A DNA stretch of 26,289 nt from a virus: the IMG/VR virus record IMGVR_UViG_3300022208_000025, positions 1 to 26,289 of that record; one strand, 5' to 3'. A model generated the notes under the pieces. The model had not been told where the DNA came from. It saw nothing but the letters and a program-made list of their open reading frames with translations, and did not search any database. Both the position numbers and the translations under genes were made by a program. Below, one piece after another: positions 19,166-26,289 of the stretch. Each line of letters starts with the position of its first letter. Position 1 is the first letter of the stretch.

Positions 19166-19193
19166 ATTATATACGGAATCCGTGCATTGTCAA
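19166..19193 (-). promoter_or_regulatory. Consensus leftward promoter with operator palindrome
   Basis: On the minus strand TTGACA (19188-19193) and TATAAT (19166-19171) are both perfect boxes, 16 bp apart. The palindrome ACGGATTCCGT (19173-19183) fills the spacer and a related half-site ACGGTTCC lies just downstream, so a repressor probably controls this operon (15473-19105). The 137-bp gap to the small terminase gene is otherwise AT-rich and shows no further gene. Confidence 0.78.
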
Positions 19194-19241
19194 GCTATTT
19201 TTAACGATTTTTTATTTAATTAAATATCAATAACTTACAAG

Positions 19242-19769
19242 ATGACCACCGCCACCCAATCCGAATTCGCCGCCATCCTTGGCAAGGACAAAAGCTACGT
19301 CACGCGCTTGAAACAGGCCGGGCGGTTGGTGCTCACGGCGGAGGGGTTGGTGGATGTGCAAAAGAGCCGCGCGCTGATTGACATGACCGCCGACCCGAGC
19401 CGCGCCGATGCTGTGGCGGCGCGTCAGAAAGACCAAACCCAGCAGCGCCAGTCGGCCAACCCCGGCGGCGATACCATCGGTACCAACTACCAGACCGCCA
19501 AGGCTGTAAATGAAAAATACAAGGCGCTCACCGCCAAGGCGGAATACGAACAGCTCATCGGTAAGCTGGTGGATGCAGAAGAAGCCCGCCTCTTCGCCAC
19601 CGATCTGGCGGCGACATTTCGCGGGCAAATGGAAACGCTGTGGGACCGCCTCGCGCCCGAGGTCGTCGCGCTCAACGACATCGAGGCCATCCGCGCGGTG
19701 ATGGTCGAGCACGGCGAACACATCCTGAACGAGATCGCCGACAAGGTTGCGGCATGGGGGAAGGAATGA
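19242..19769 (+). CDS. Terminase small subunit (Nu1-like)
   Basis: A 175-residue protein. The N-terminal winged helix-turn-helix (TQSEFAAILGKDKSYVTRL, then QAGRLVLTAEGLVDVQKS) matches the DNA-binding domain of Nu1-type small terminases, which recognise the packaging site. A helical dimerisation region follows (YKALTAKAEYEQLIGKLVDAEEARLFATDL). It is the first gene of the packaging module and precedes the GpA-like large subunit. Its stop overlaps the next start as ATGA. Confidence 0.82.
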   Translation: MTTATQSEFAAILGKDKSYVTRLKQAGRLVLTAEGLVDVQKSRALIDMTADPSRADAVAARQKDQTQQRQSANPGGDTIGTNYQTAKAVNEKYKALTAKAEYEQLIGKLVDAEEARLFATDLAATFRGQMETLWDRLAPEVVALNDIEAIRAVMVEHGEHILNEIADKVAAWGKE

Positions 19770-20038
19770 AAAAACGATATAGAAAAAATGGCAATGCGCT
19801 GCGCTGGATCGACACATTCCATGCAAAAAAATATCGCGCAATGCTGCCGTTCAGGATAGCGCATCTGGCGGGAATATCACTTTCAGCTTACTGCCAAATT
19901 AAAACGATCAGCGCAACGCCCGCGAAAACAAGCGAAGAAAGAGCAAAAAAAATGCAGGCGGTCGCGGATGTAGTTGTTGGGTGCAAAAAAGCGCAGGCGG
20001 CGGCGTGGAAAGAGTCTGAGGGATGGTGGAAGCCGTGA
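19766..20038 (+). CDS. Small basic phage protein
   Basis: A 90-residue protein starting MKKRYRKNGNALRWID. Very Lys/Arg-rich N-terminus, a middle with FRIAHLAGISLSAYCQI, and a Lys-rich end KESEGWWKP. ATGA overlap with the small terminase stop on one side and with the membrane peptide on the other. Family not recognised. Confidence 0.6.
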   Translation: MKKRYRKNGNALRWIDTFHAKKYRAMLPFRIAHLAGISLSAYCQIKTISATPAKTSEERAKKMQAVADVVVGCKKAQAAAWKESEGWWKP

Positions 20039-20187
20039 TCGACCCGCGCATATTCAACTACCTAATCATGACGCTGTATTGCATCAACGCGGTGTGGTGG
20101 GCGTGGCATGGCAAGTGGGCAGATTTCAGTTACTGGATGTCCGCATTCGCCATCACCGCAACGGTCACATGGGGGTATGGGCATTGA
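20035..20187 (+). CDS. 50-residue two-span membrane peptide
   Basis: Found by reading the frame by hand. It begins at GTG overlapping the upstream stop (alternative ATG 20023). VIDPRIFNYLIMTLYCINA and SYWMSAFAITATVTWGY are two hydrophobic helices joined by WHGKWADF. Similar short membrane proteins sit in the packaging regions of other phages, from memory. No function known. Confidence 0.58.
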   Translation: MIDPRIFNYLIMTLYCINAVWWAWHGKWADFSYWMSAFAITATVTWGYGH

Positions 20188-20978
20188 ATAAGCTACACCA
20201 ACATTTCACCCCGTCATGGGCTGCGGCGATGTTGGTCCGCCGCAATTTTCCAGATTTAGGCTGCAATGATGTTGTCGCAGAGCCGTCATGTGGGGACGGT
20301 CGTTTTTTAATGGCAATTCCTCAGCATGTTGACGCCTATGGGATAGAGATTGATCCAACTGCAGCGGCTGCGGCGGTAAAAAACACGGGGCGCGAGGTGA
20401 TTACAGGAAACTTTCTTTCCGTGGAGCTGCCGCGCCGGCCAACTGTGGTGATAGGCAACCCGCCATTTCAAGCTGATTTAATCGATGGGTTCATCGATCG
20501 CTGTTACCACGAAATGGAATATGGGGGCCGCATAGGTTTTTTGTTGCCGGTATATATGTTTCAAACAGCAAGCAGGGTGGTTGGGTATCAGCGGCGCTGG
20601 TCGATCAGTCAGGAAATGATACCGCGCAACCTATTTGAGCGGCTTTCCTGCCCATTGATGTTCGCTAAATTTACCAAGGAACGTCAGACCACCGTATCCG
20701 GGCTTTTCCTGTACGCAGAGACGGATGCGATCGCCAGCCTGAAAAGCGATATCCGTGAGTTGGTGTTGGGTAACAAGAGCACGGCCAACTGTTGGCGCGA
20801 TGTTGTGGAGCTGGCATTGCGTGCGCTGGGTGGTCGCGCAACCCTTAATCAGCTGTATTTGGCGATCGAGAATAACCGGCCGACAGCTAACCCATGGTGG
20901 CGGGAGAAGGTGCGTCAAATTTGCGGTATGTACCACATTAGAGTTGGCGCTGGCGAATATGCATTGGAGGCGACATGA
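20169..20978 (+). CDS. N6-adenine-type DNA methyltransferase
   Basis: A 269-residue enzyme. Motif I is VVAEPSCGDGRFLMAIP (SAM binding), followed by AYGIEIDP, and the catalytic motif IV is GNPPFQ, placing it with amino-methyltransferases of the NPPF class. After the catalytic domain, ALRALGGRATLNQLYLAI and WWREKVRQICGMY form a winged-helix-like end. I start at ATG 20169; a TTG at 20184 overlapping the preceding stop is the alternative. It overlaps the large terminase start as ATGA. It probably modifies phage DNA against host restriction. Confidence 0.82.
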   Translation: MGVWALNKLHQHFTPSWAAAMLVRRNFPDLGCNDVVAEPSCGDGRFLMAIPQHVDAYGIEIDPTAAAAAVKNTGREVITGNFLSVELPRRPTVVIGNPPFQADLIDGFIDRCYHEMEYGGRIGFLLPVYMFQTASRVVGYQRRWSISQEMIPRNLFERLSCPLMFAKFTKERQTTVSGLFLYAETDAIASLKSDIRELVLGNKSTANCWRDVVELALRALGGRATLNQLYLAIENNRPTANPWWREKVRQICGMYHIRVGAGEYALEAT

Positions 20979-22999
20979 ACGCCCCCGTCTCCGCCCGTCA
21001 CTTGATGTCCGCCGCCGCGTCGCGGGCGGTGCGGCCGCGTGGCAGGCTGACGGTGTCGCAGTGGGCGGACAATCATCGCAAGTTGTCCAGCAAGGGCAGC
21101 AATGAGGTGGGCAACTGGCGCACGGCGCGCAACCCGATCTTGCGCGAGATCATGGATTGTCTGTCGCTGCATTCGCCGGTGCGCGAGATCACGGTGATGA
21201 AATCGTCGCAGGTTGGGGTGACGGATGGCCCGTTCATCTGTTCGCTCGGCTACTACATGGAATATGCGCCCTGCCCGGTGATGGTGTTCATGCCGACGCT
21301 GGAGGCGCGCGATACCTGGAAGGTGCAGAAGTTCAACCCGCTGCTGACCGAGACGCCAATCATCCGCAACATCATGGGCGGGCTGCGCTCGCGCGATGCG
21401 CAGCACAGCAAGGATGTGATCGAGGGGCCGGGCTTTATCATCTTTCTGGCCGGCGGCAATTCGCCGAACAGCTACGCGCAAAAGTCCGCAAAGGTGGTCG
21501 AGGCGGACGACCTTGACCGCTTCACCGATTCGGTCGGCGAATCGACCCGCAAGGTTGGCGACCAGAAGGTGCGGACGAGTGAGGGTGATCCGGTCGAGCT
21601 GATGCGCTCGCGCTTCAAGTCGTTCCCAAACAGCTATAAATTCCTGAAAGCCAGCACGCCAACGATCAAGGATGCCTCGCTGATCGAGCGCGAATTCAAC
21701 AGCGGAGACGGTCGCAGATATCACATCGAATGTCCATCCTGCGGCGAGTTTCAGGTGCTCAAGTGGTCAAACGTCAAAGCCAACGTGCAGATGACCGAGG
21801 CGTGGTACGTGTGCGAACACAATGGCTGCATCATCCACCATCAAGACAAGGCTAAATTCCTGCCCGAGATGGGCCACGGCGGCACGGCGCGCTGGATACC
21901 CGAGCGGCCCGAGATCACCAAGCACCGCAGCTACCACATCAGCGCGCTGTATGCGCCCATCGGGCTGGGGCCAAGCTGGCTCGACCTGATGATCCACTTC
22001 AAGCGCGTCCACAAAAACCCGCAGCAGCTGATGACCTTCATCAACTCAAACCTGGGCGAATGCTGGGAAGACAGATCCGCCGAAAAACTCAAAACCAACG
22101 AGCTGCAAAAACGCGCGGGCAATTATACGCACGGAGAAATACCACCTGGGTGTCTGGTGTTGACGATGGGCGTGGATACGCAAGATAAATGGCTGGCCTA
22201 TAAGTGGCTTGGCTGGGGTGCACCGCTAACAGATGGCGGCCCGATGCGTCACTGGATCATCAAGTATGGAGCGATACTGGGAGACACCACCGGATATCAA
22301 GTATGGGATGACCTGGAGGCTGAGATACACCTGACGATGGTCAACAGTTACGGCAAAGAGATGCGACTGCGTGCCGTTGGCATCGACTCACGCGGACATC
22401 GTGGTGAGCAGGTGAAAAACTTCGTTATGCGTCCCAGTCTTAAAGTGCCTGTCTATGCGGTGCAGGGCAGCACCACCCACATGGGTCGCGCCATCGCGCA
22501 GACCGGCAGCTACCCGAACAAGGGCAAGACCGGCAAAGTCATCAAGCACGGATACTGCACCTGGAACATCGGCACCGAGCACTGCAAGGACTACCTGTTC
22601 GGCAACCTCGTCGCCGATGCCGACCGGCAGCAATCGGAATACGTCATCAACTTCCCGCAGGGGCTGGAGGTCGAGTATTACGACGGCCTGATCTCCGAGG
22701 TCTACGACCCCGAGAAAAAGCGCTACATCCCCCGCGTCGGCGCGAAATACAAACGCAACGAACCGCTCGACTGCTTCGTCTACGCATGGGCCATCGGCCA
22801 GCACCGCGACATCAACATCGGGCGCGGCAGGTCAGGGCGACCCGACCCGAGATACTGGGAGCGGCTGGCCGTGACGCTGGAAGGGGAATACAAGGTGGAG
22901 AAGGTGGAAGGCGCGGGTGAAGAAAAGCCGCGCGCCATTCCCGCACCGATGTCAGACGGAAAAATCTCGCTCGGTAACTCTAAAAGGTTCGGCAGATGA
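20975..22999 (+). CDS. Terminase large subunit (GpA family)
   Basis: A 674-residue packaging motor (lambda gpA: 641). The ATPase part has the deviant Walker A KSSQVGVTDG, a Walker B KVVEADDLDRF, and GGNSPNSYAQKSAK. The nuclease part includes TMGVDTQ and RAVGIDSRGHRGEQV, the Asp-rich residues that cut concatemers. A C-terminal ECPSCGEFQ / CEHNGC pattern is a zinc-binding insert of GpA proteins. It works with the Nu1-like subunit at 19242. The overlapping ATGA junctions on both sides keep the module coupled. Confidence 0.95.
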   Translation: MNAPVSARHLMSAAASRAVRPRGRLTVSQWADNHRKLSSKGSNEVGNWRTARNPILREIMDCLSLHSPVREITVMKSSQVGVTDGPFICSLGYYMEYAPCPVMVFMPTLEARDTWKVQKFNPLLTETPIIRNIMGGLRSRDAQHSKDVIEGPGFIIFLAGGNSPNSYAQKSAKVVEADDLDRFTDSVGESTRKVGDQKVRTSEGDPVELMRSRFKSFPNSYKFLKASTPTIKDASLIEREFNSGDGRRYHIECPSCGEFQVLKWSNVKANVQMTEAWYVCEHNGCIIHHQDKAKFLPEMGHGGTARWIPERPEITKHRSYHISALYAPIGLGPSWLDLMIHFKRVHKNPQQLMTFINSNLGECWEDRSAEKLKTNELQKRAGNYTHGEIPPGCLVLTMGVDTQDKWLAYKWLGWGAPLTDGGPMRHWIIKYGAILGDTTGYQVWDDLEAEIHLTMVNSYGKEMRLRAVGIDSRGHRGEQVKNFVMRPSLKVPVYAVQGSTTHMGRAIAQTGSYPNKGKTGKVIKHGYCTWNIGTEHCKDYLFGNLVADADRQQSEYVINFPQGLEVEYYDGLISEVYDPEKKRYIPRVGAKYKRNEPLDCFVYAWAIGQHRDINIGRGRSGRPDPRYWERLAVTLEGEYKVEKVEGAGEEKPRAIPAPMSDGKISLGNSKRFGR

Positions 23000-23268
23000 G
23001 CGACAAAACTTTCACCGATTATCTGTATGACAAACTGGTCAAGCAGATCGGTGAAGAAGGCGCGCGGCAATTCATCAAGGACGTTATTCATCATTGGGGT
23101 GGGGAGCGCACCTTTATCGCCAAGCGGGTGACGCATTTAAGGGTGGCAAAGGAGAAGGTGCTGCAGCAGGTTGGCACCAAGCCGGATAAGCAAGTGGCAG
23201 AAGAAAACGGCATTTCGCGCCGGACGCTGTATCGCTACATTCAAAAATCAGAGACAACGAAAGGATGA
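22996..23268 (+). CDS. Small HTH protein (Mor-like)
   Basis: A 90-residue protein. N-terminal helices (FTDYLYDKLVKQIGEEGARQFI) precede QVAEENGISRRTLYRYIQ, a helix-turn-helix of the Mor/sigma-like type. It could be an activator of late genes. It sits directly after the large terminase with a four-base overlap. Confidence 0.7.
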   Translation: MSDKTFTDYLYDKLVKQIGEEGARQFIKDVIHHWGGERTFIAKRVTHLRVAKEKVLQQVGTKPDKQVAEENGISRRTLYRYIQKSETTKG

Positions 23269-23270
23269 TG

Positions 23271-23450
23271 ATGGACGAGATCGACCGCGCACAAAAGCGC
23301 GAGCAGGAGGACAGGGATCGCGCCATCGCCGCCGCCGCCGCAGACATACCGAAAGGTGTGGAAGGCGAATGCGAGTTGTGTGGTGAATGGTTTGGCAGGT
23401 TGGTGGGTGGCGCTTGTGTACCGTGCCGTAATAGGTATCATTTGCCGTGA
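23271..23450 (+). CDS. TraR/DksA-type zinc-finger protein
   Basis: A 59-residue protein. An Arg/Glu/Ala coiled-coil-like helix (DEIDRAQKREQEDRDRA) is followed by a four-Cys finger C-x2-C...C-x2-C (ECELCGEWF and CVPCRN). This is the usual layout of phage TraR-like DksA homologues, which bind the RNA polymerase secondary channel. Three ATGs in a row precede it; I take the third, six bases from AAAGG. Confidence 0.83.
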   Translation: MDEIDRAQKREQEDRDRAIAAAAADIPKGVEGECELCGEWFGRLVGGACVPCRNRYHLP

Positions 23451-23569
23451 ACCTGCGCGAAGCCATGCCCGAGACCTATGCCTTCATCGAGGCATGCCGC
23501 GAGGCATTTGGCAAGGAATCCATAACCAGAAAAAACAACCTCACGCAGGCGGTGACAGTTTTGTCTTAA
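23447..23569 (+). CDS. Short phage protein, apparently truncated
   Basis: A 40-residue frame starting at GTG overlapping the preceding stop: VNLREAMPETYAFIEACREAF, ending AVTVLS. The N-terminus recalls phage proteins of about 70-80 residues with MPETAAFIDALREAFG, as I remember, so this one may be shortened. Its last codons lie in the first copy of a 26-bp repeat (23553-23578). Confidence 0.5.
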   Translation: MNLREAMPETYAFIEACREAFGKESITRKNNLTQAVTVLS

Positions 23570-23578
23570 CTTGTCACA
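23553..23578. repeat. 26-bp direct repeat, copy A
   Basis: Begins TGACAG and ends TTAACTTGTCACA; 24 of 26 positions match copy B (25601-25626). Its ends TGACA/TGTCA are inverted. It lies 27 bp before the head-joining gene start. Confidence 0.75.
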
Positions 23579-23604
23579 CCCCTTCCGGACATGATGCAAC
23601 CCTC

Positions 23605-23829
23605 ATGGCCGGAATCACACTCGCACAAGCACAAGCCCAACTCGACGCCTATTTGGTCGCCGAGACCAAGATATTAACCAATCAAGAATACACTTTTGCC
23701 GGTCGCAGCCTTAAGCGTGCAGACCTTGCCAGCATTCAAGCAGGTATTTCGCTGTGGAATGAGCGCGTGCAGACGCTGACACGGTCCGCGCAAGGCCGCG
23801 GCCGCGCCATTACGGTGTCGCCGCGATGA
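23605..23829 (+). CDS. Head-tail joining-type protein (gpW/DUF6148-like)
   Basis: A 74-residue protein starting MAGITLAQAQAQLDAYLVAE, then GRSLKRADLASIQAGISLWNERV. This is the pattern of short gpW/DUF6148-type proteins just before the portal gene in lambda-like siphophages; gpW of lambda joins head and tail. A gene of this size and place fits. The stop overlaps the next start. Confidence 0.78.
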   Translation: MAGITLAQAQAQLDAYLVAETKILTNQEYTFAGRSLKRADLASIQAGISLWNERVQTLTRSAQGRGRAITVSPR

Positions 23830-24017
23830 AAAATATTTCACGCCGAATTCGTGCCGCGCTGACCGCCATAAAAGACAGCGCGCCTGATCTGGATATTATC
23901 GACGCGCACACGTATGGCGGATTGGCTTTGCTTGGTTATGGATTGCACCAATTATCACCGGCCGCTGCCTTTGCGGTTTGTGGCCTGATGTTATTTTGGA
24001 TGGGGGTTCGGCGCTAA
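23826..24017 (+). CDS. Small membrane protein
   Basis: A 63-residue protein starting MKNISRRIRAALTAIKD. The second half, GLALLGYGLHQL and AAAFAVCGLMLFWMGV, holds two short hydrophobic segments, so it is probably inner-membrane bound. It overlaps the gene before by four bases and the portal by one base. Function unknown. Confidence 0.65.
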   Translation: MKNISRRIRAALTAIKDSAPDLDIIDAHTYGGLALLGYGLHQLSPAAAFAVCGLMLFWMGVRR

Positions 24018-25603
24018 TGGGATTGGTTTCCAGACTTAACGCCGCGACACTCGATGCGCGGCATTCTGCCGCGATGGCTGTTGCCAGCGGTTATCACGGC
24101 GGACGCATGGATCGCTCCGCGTTGCGTAACTGGCGCCCAGGGGCTGGGTCAGCCAATGCCGACACCACATTCGACCGCACCGACCTGCGCGCCCGTTCGC
24201 GCGATCTGGCGCGCAATAATCCCACCGCCTGCGCCGCCATCAATGCCAACGTCACCAGCGTGATCGGCACCGGGCTTTCAATGCGCCCGCGCATCGATGC
24301 CGAGACGCTGGGGCTGGACGATGACCAGGCGGAAATATACGAAGACGCCATCGAGCGAGAATGGAGCTTGTGGGCCAATAGCCAAAACTGCGACGCAGCG
24401 CGCACACTGGATTTTTACGGCATACAAGAGCAAGCCTTCCGCGCGATGCTGGAGTCTGGCGACGTGTTCGGTTTGCTGCCCAGCATCAAGCGCACCGGCA
24501 CCCCCTACACCCTGGCGGTGCAATTGGTCGAGGCCGACCGCGTCAGCAACCCGTCATTCAAGGCGGACAGTGACAACCTCGTCGGCGGTGTCGAATTCGA
24601 CACCTACGGCGCGCCGAAGCAATACCACATCAGCAATAAACACCCGGGAGGCCTGCGCCGCACCGGCATGACCTGGTCGGCTTATCCGGCATTCGGCGCC
24701 AAGACCGGACGCCGCAACGTGCTGCACCTGTTCGAGCAGCTGCGCCCCGGGCAGGCGCGCGGTGTGCCTTTCCTGTCGCCGGTGATCGAGCCGCTGCGCC
24801 AGTTGGGCGTCTATACCGATGCCGAGCTGCAGGCCGCCGTGATCAGCGGCGCATTCTCGGTGTTCATCAAGATGGACCCGGATGCGTTTCAGGATTTATT
24901 CGAGCCTGATGCGCAAAAAGCAATTACAAACAGTGCAGGCAAGTGGGACGGCAACCTTGCCAGCGGCAAGGCCGTCAACCTGCTGCCTGGCGAAGAAATA
25001 TCCAGCGCCACCCCGGGCCGCCCCAATTCGGAATTCGACCCGTTCGTCGCCAGCATCTTCAAGCAGATCGGCATGGCGCTGGAGATCCCTTACGAAGTGT
25101 TGACAATGTCGTTCCAGTCCAGTTACTCGGCGGCACGCGCCGCGCTGCTCACGGCATGGCGGGTGTTCTACAAGCGCCGCAGTTTCATGGCCGCGCGATT
25201 CTGCCAGCCCATCTATGAAGAATTCCTCGCCGAAGCCGTCAGCCTCCGCCGCCTGGTCCTGCCAGGATTCTTTGCCGACCCCATCGTGCGCCAGGCATGG
25301 TGTGGTGCCGAGTGGGCGGGCGACGGCCCCGCCAGCATCGACCCGGTCAAGGATGTCACCGCAGCAAAAATGCGTATTGAAGAAGACATCAGCACTCGCG
25401 ATGCAGAGTCCATCCGCTTCGACGGCATCGACTTCGAGACCAAGCATCGCCAGCGCGTGAAGGAAGAAACGATGCGCAAGGCGGGCGGATTGGGTCAAGC
25501 GCCTGCGCCGCAGCAGGCCGCCGCGCCGGTACCCGATCCGCTTGAAACAGACCCGCAAAAACCGGGCATTGACCCAAAGACCGGCGAGCCGCTGGATGAG
25601 TGA
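24017..25603 (+). CDS. Portal protein (lambda gpB-type)
   Basis: A 528-residue protein (lambda gpB: 533). SRDLARNNPTACAAINANV, GVEFDTYGAPKQYHI, NVLHLFEQLRPGQARGVPFL and FQSSYSAARAALL are motifs of the Phage_portal_2 family, forming the dodecameric ring through which DNA enters the head. The ATG at 24017 overlaps the preceding stop by one base. The C-terminus is Pro/Ala-rich. A copy of the 26-bp repeat starts at its stop codon. Confidence 0.93.
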   Translation: MGLVSRLNAATLDARHSAAMAVASGYHGGRMDRSALRNWRPGAGSANADTTFDRTDLRARSRDLARNNPTACAAINANVTSVIGTGLSMRPRIDAETLGLDDDQAEIYEDAIEREWSLWANSQNCDAARTLDFYGIQEQAFRAMLESGDVFGLLPSIKRTGTPYTLAVQLVEADRVSNPSFKADSDNLVGGVEFDTYGAPKQYHISNKHPGGLRRTGMTWSAYPAFGAKTGRRNVLHLFEQLRPGQARGVPFLSPVIEPLRQLGVYTDAELQAAVISGAFSVFIKMDPDAFQDLFEPDAQKAITNSAGKWDGNLASGKAVNLLPGEEISSATPGRPNSEFDPFVASIFKQIGMALEIPYEVLTMSFQSSYSAARAALLTAWRVFYKRRSFMAARFCQPIYEEFLAEAVSLRRLVLPGFFADPIVRQAWCGAEWAGDGPASIDPVKDVTAAKMRIEEDISTRDAESIRFDGIDFETKHRQRVKEETMRKAGGLGQAPAPQQAAAPVPDPLETDPQKPGIDPKTGEPLDE

Positions 25604-25626
25604 CAGCTTTGCCTTAACTTGTCACA
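25601..25626. repeat. 26-bp direct repeat, copy B
   Basis: Same ends as copy A, with T-to-C changes at positions 7 and 11. Its first three bases are the portal stop codon, and it lies 23 bp before the protease start. Confidence 0.75.
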
Positions 25627-25649
25627 ACCATGACGAATAGGATACGACC

Positions 25650-26289
25650 ATGAGCAAACTATTGAACGTGATCCACGGGCCTTGGGCGATTGAACCTCCG
25701 AAACTGCTGGAGATTCAGGGAATCTATGCCACGCACTTGCGCGGTGAAAAGATCGACATCAAGGGTGTCGAGGCTGCATTGGGTCGCCCATTGAACAATG
25801 CCGATCAGGGTTATGACGTGATCGACGGCGTGGCCGTGTTGCCAATCACCGGCGTGATCAGCAAGCGCATGAACCTGTTTACGCAGATAAGCGGCGGGGC
25901 CAGCTCCGAATTGGTCGCGCGCGATCTTAAGGCAGCGATTGCCGATCCGGTAGTCAAAGCAATCATTCTGCAGATCGATTCTCCCGGCGGCACCGTGGAC
26001 GGCACGCAGACGCTGGCCGACATGGTGCGCGCCGCATCCTCCACCAAGCCGGTGGTCGCGCTGGCAGACGGCACCATGGCATCCGCCGCCTACTGGATAG
26101 GCAGTGCCGCAGACGCGATCTATATTGCAGACGGAAGTACGCAAGTCGGTTCCATCGGCGTGGTGGCCACGCATACCGACATCAGCGGCGCAGAAGCGCA
26201 GCGCGGCCTCAAGACCACCGAGATCACCGCCGGCAAATTCAAGTGTGTCGCCAGCCAGCATGCGCCGCTCACCGAGAGCGGCAAGCAGA
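25650..26289 (+). CDS. S49-family capsid protease (gpC-like), 3' end outside window
   Basis: 213 codons are visible with no stop before the window ends. It starts MSKLLNVIHGPWAIEP. The crotonase-like fold of S49 peptidases is clear: VAVLPITGVI, IILQIDSPGGTVDG, ALADGTMASAAYWIGS with the nucleophile Ser145, and TAGKFK with the probable partner Lys196. In lambda the homologue gpC processes head proteins, and an internal start makes the scaffold; whether that holds here cannot be seen. It follows the portal after 46 bp holding the repeat. Confidence 0.9.
   Translation, partial: MSKLLNVIHGPWAIEPPKLLEIQGIYATHLRGEKIDIKGVEAALGRPLNNADQGYDVIDGVAVLPITGVISKRMNLFTQISGGASSELVARDLKAAIADPVVKAIILQIDSPGGTVDGTQTLADMVRAASSTKPVVALADGTMASAAYWIGSAADAIYIADGSTQVGSIGVVATHTDISGAEAQRGLKTTEITAGKFKCVASQHAPLTESGKQ

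Noticed and set aside
20913-21724. Minus-strand frame of 269 codons opposite the large terminase
   Set aside because: The + strand encodes a full GpA-type terminase in this interval; the other frame has no recognisable motif.

Overview
The window looks like the left three-quarters of a temperate tailed-phage genome integrated into a moderately GC-rich proteobacterial chromosome. Betaproteobacteria is my best guess, from gene style only. The left edge is host DNA: a tRNA-Thr(CGT) gene (52-127) that served as attachment site, followed at once by the phage tyrosine integrase. The other prophage end is not in the window, which stops inside a capsid protease gene. No transposase, rRNA or CRISPR array was seen.

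Layout. (1) 52-1280: tRNA, terminator, integrase. (2) 8167 down to 1284: a long leftward early operon from a strong promoter (PL). It starts with tightly overlapping small genes, a secreted lysozyme-like protein and an HTH protein. It then enters an array of small genes separated by about eleven attC-like recombination sites (about 2811-6312), and ends with a gene of unknown function, a C5-cytosine DNA methyltransferase with a second gene nested in another frame, and a small gene. (3) 8138-9590: a lambda-like immunity region. A repressor without a protease domain sits between two operator/promoter clusters (OL/PL and OR/PR), with a Cro-like protein to the right. In the position of lambda rexAB lies a bicistron of a 37-residue membrane peptide and a lipoprotein. 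(4) 9652-14902: an early rightward region with a terminator, an antisense small gene, a CII-family (CP76) regulator, a morphogenesis-like protein, a primase-helicase, a probable iteron origin, and a frameshifted ParB-like gene. (5) 14871-15479: a methyltransferase-like gene. (6) 19193 down to 15473: a leftward operon with its own consensus promoter and operator palindrome, holding unknown proteins, an HTH protein, a sliding-clamp (DnaN) homologue and a radical SAM protein. (7) 19242-end: the rightward packaging and head module: Nu1-like small terminase, N6-adenine methyltransferase, GpA-like large terminase, HTH protein, TraR/DksA zinc finger, head-joining protein, lambda-type portal, S49 protease.

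The most unusual element is the attC-like array. The repeats have the GCCTAAC...GTTAGGC outer boxes, asymmetric inner boxes and compensatory stem changes expected of integron attC sites, yet no integron integrase is visible. That would make it a CALIN-type array inside a prophage early operon. By the arm asymmetry the sites point rightward, while every gene between them is read leftward in phase with PL, the reverse of the usual cassette layout. Site boxes supply stop codons to several genes and a ribosome-binding site to at least one.

Other points are the out-of-frame gene nested in the methyltransferase, two single-base frameshifts in otherwise conserved genes, the membrane peptide/lipoprotein pair, and the mirrored iterons around a GC-alternating tract. 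Several genes below were found by reading short frames by eye (32-50 codons). All functional names rest on motif recognition, without any database search.
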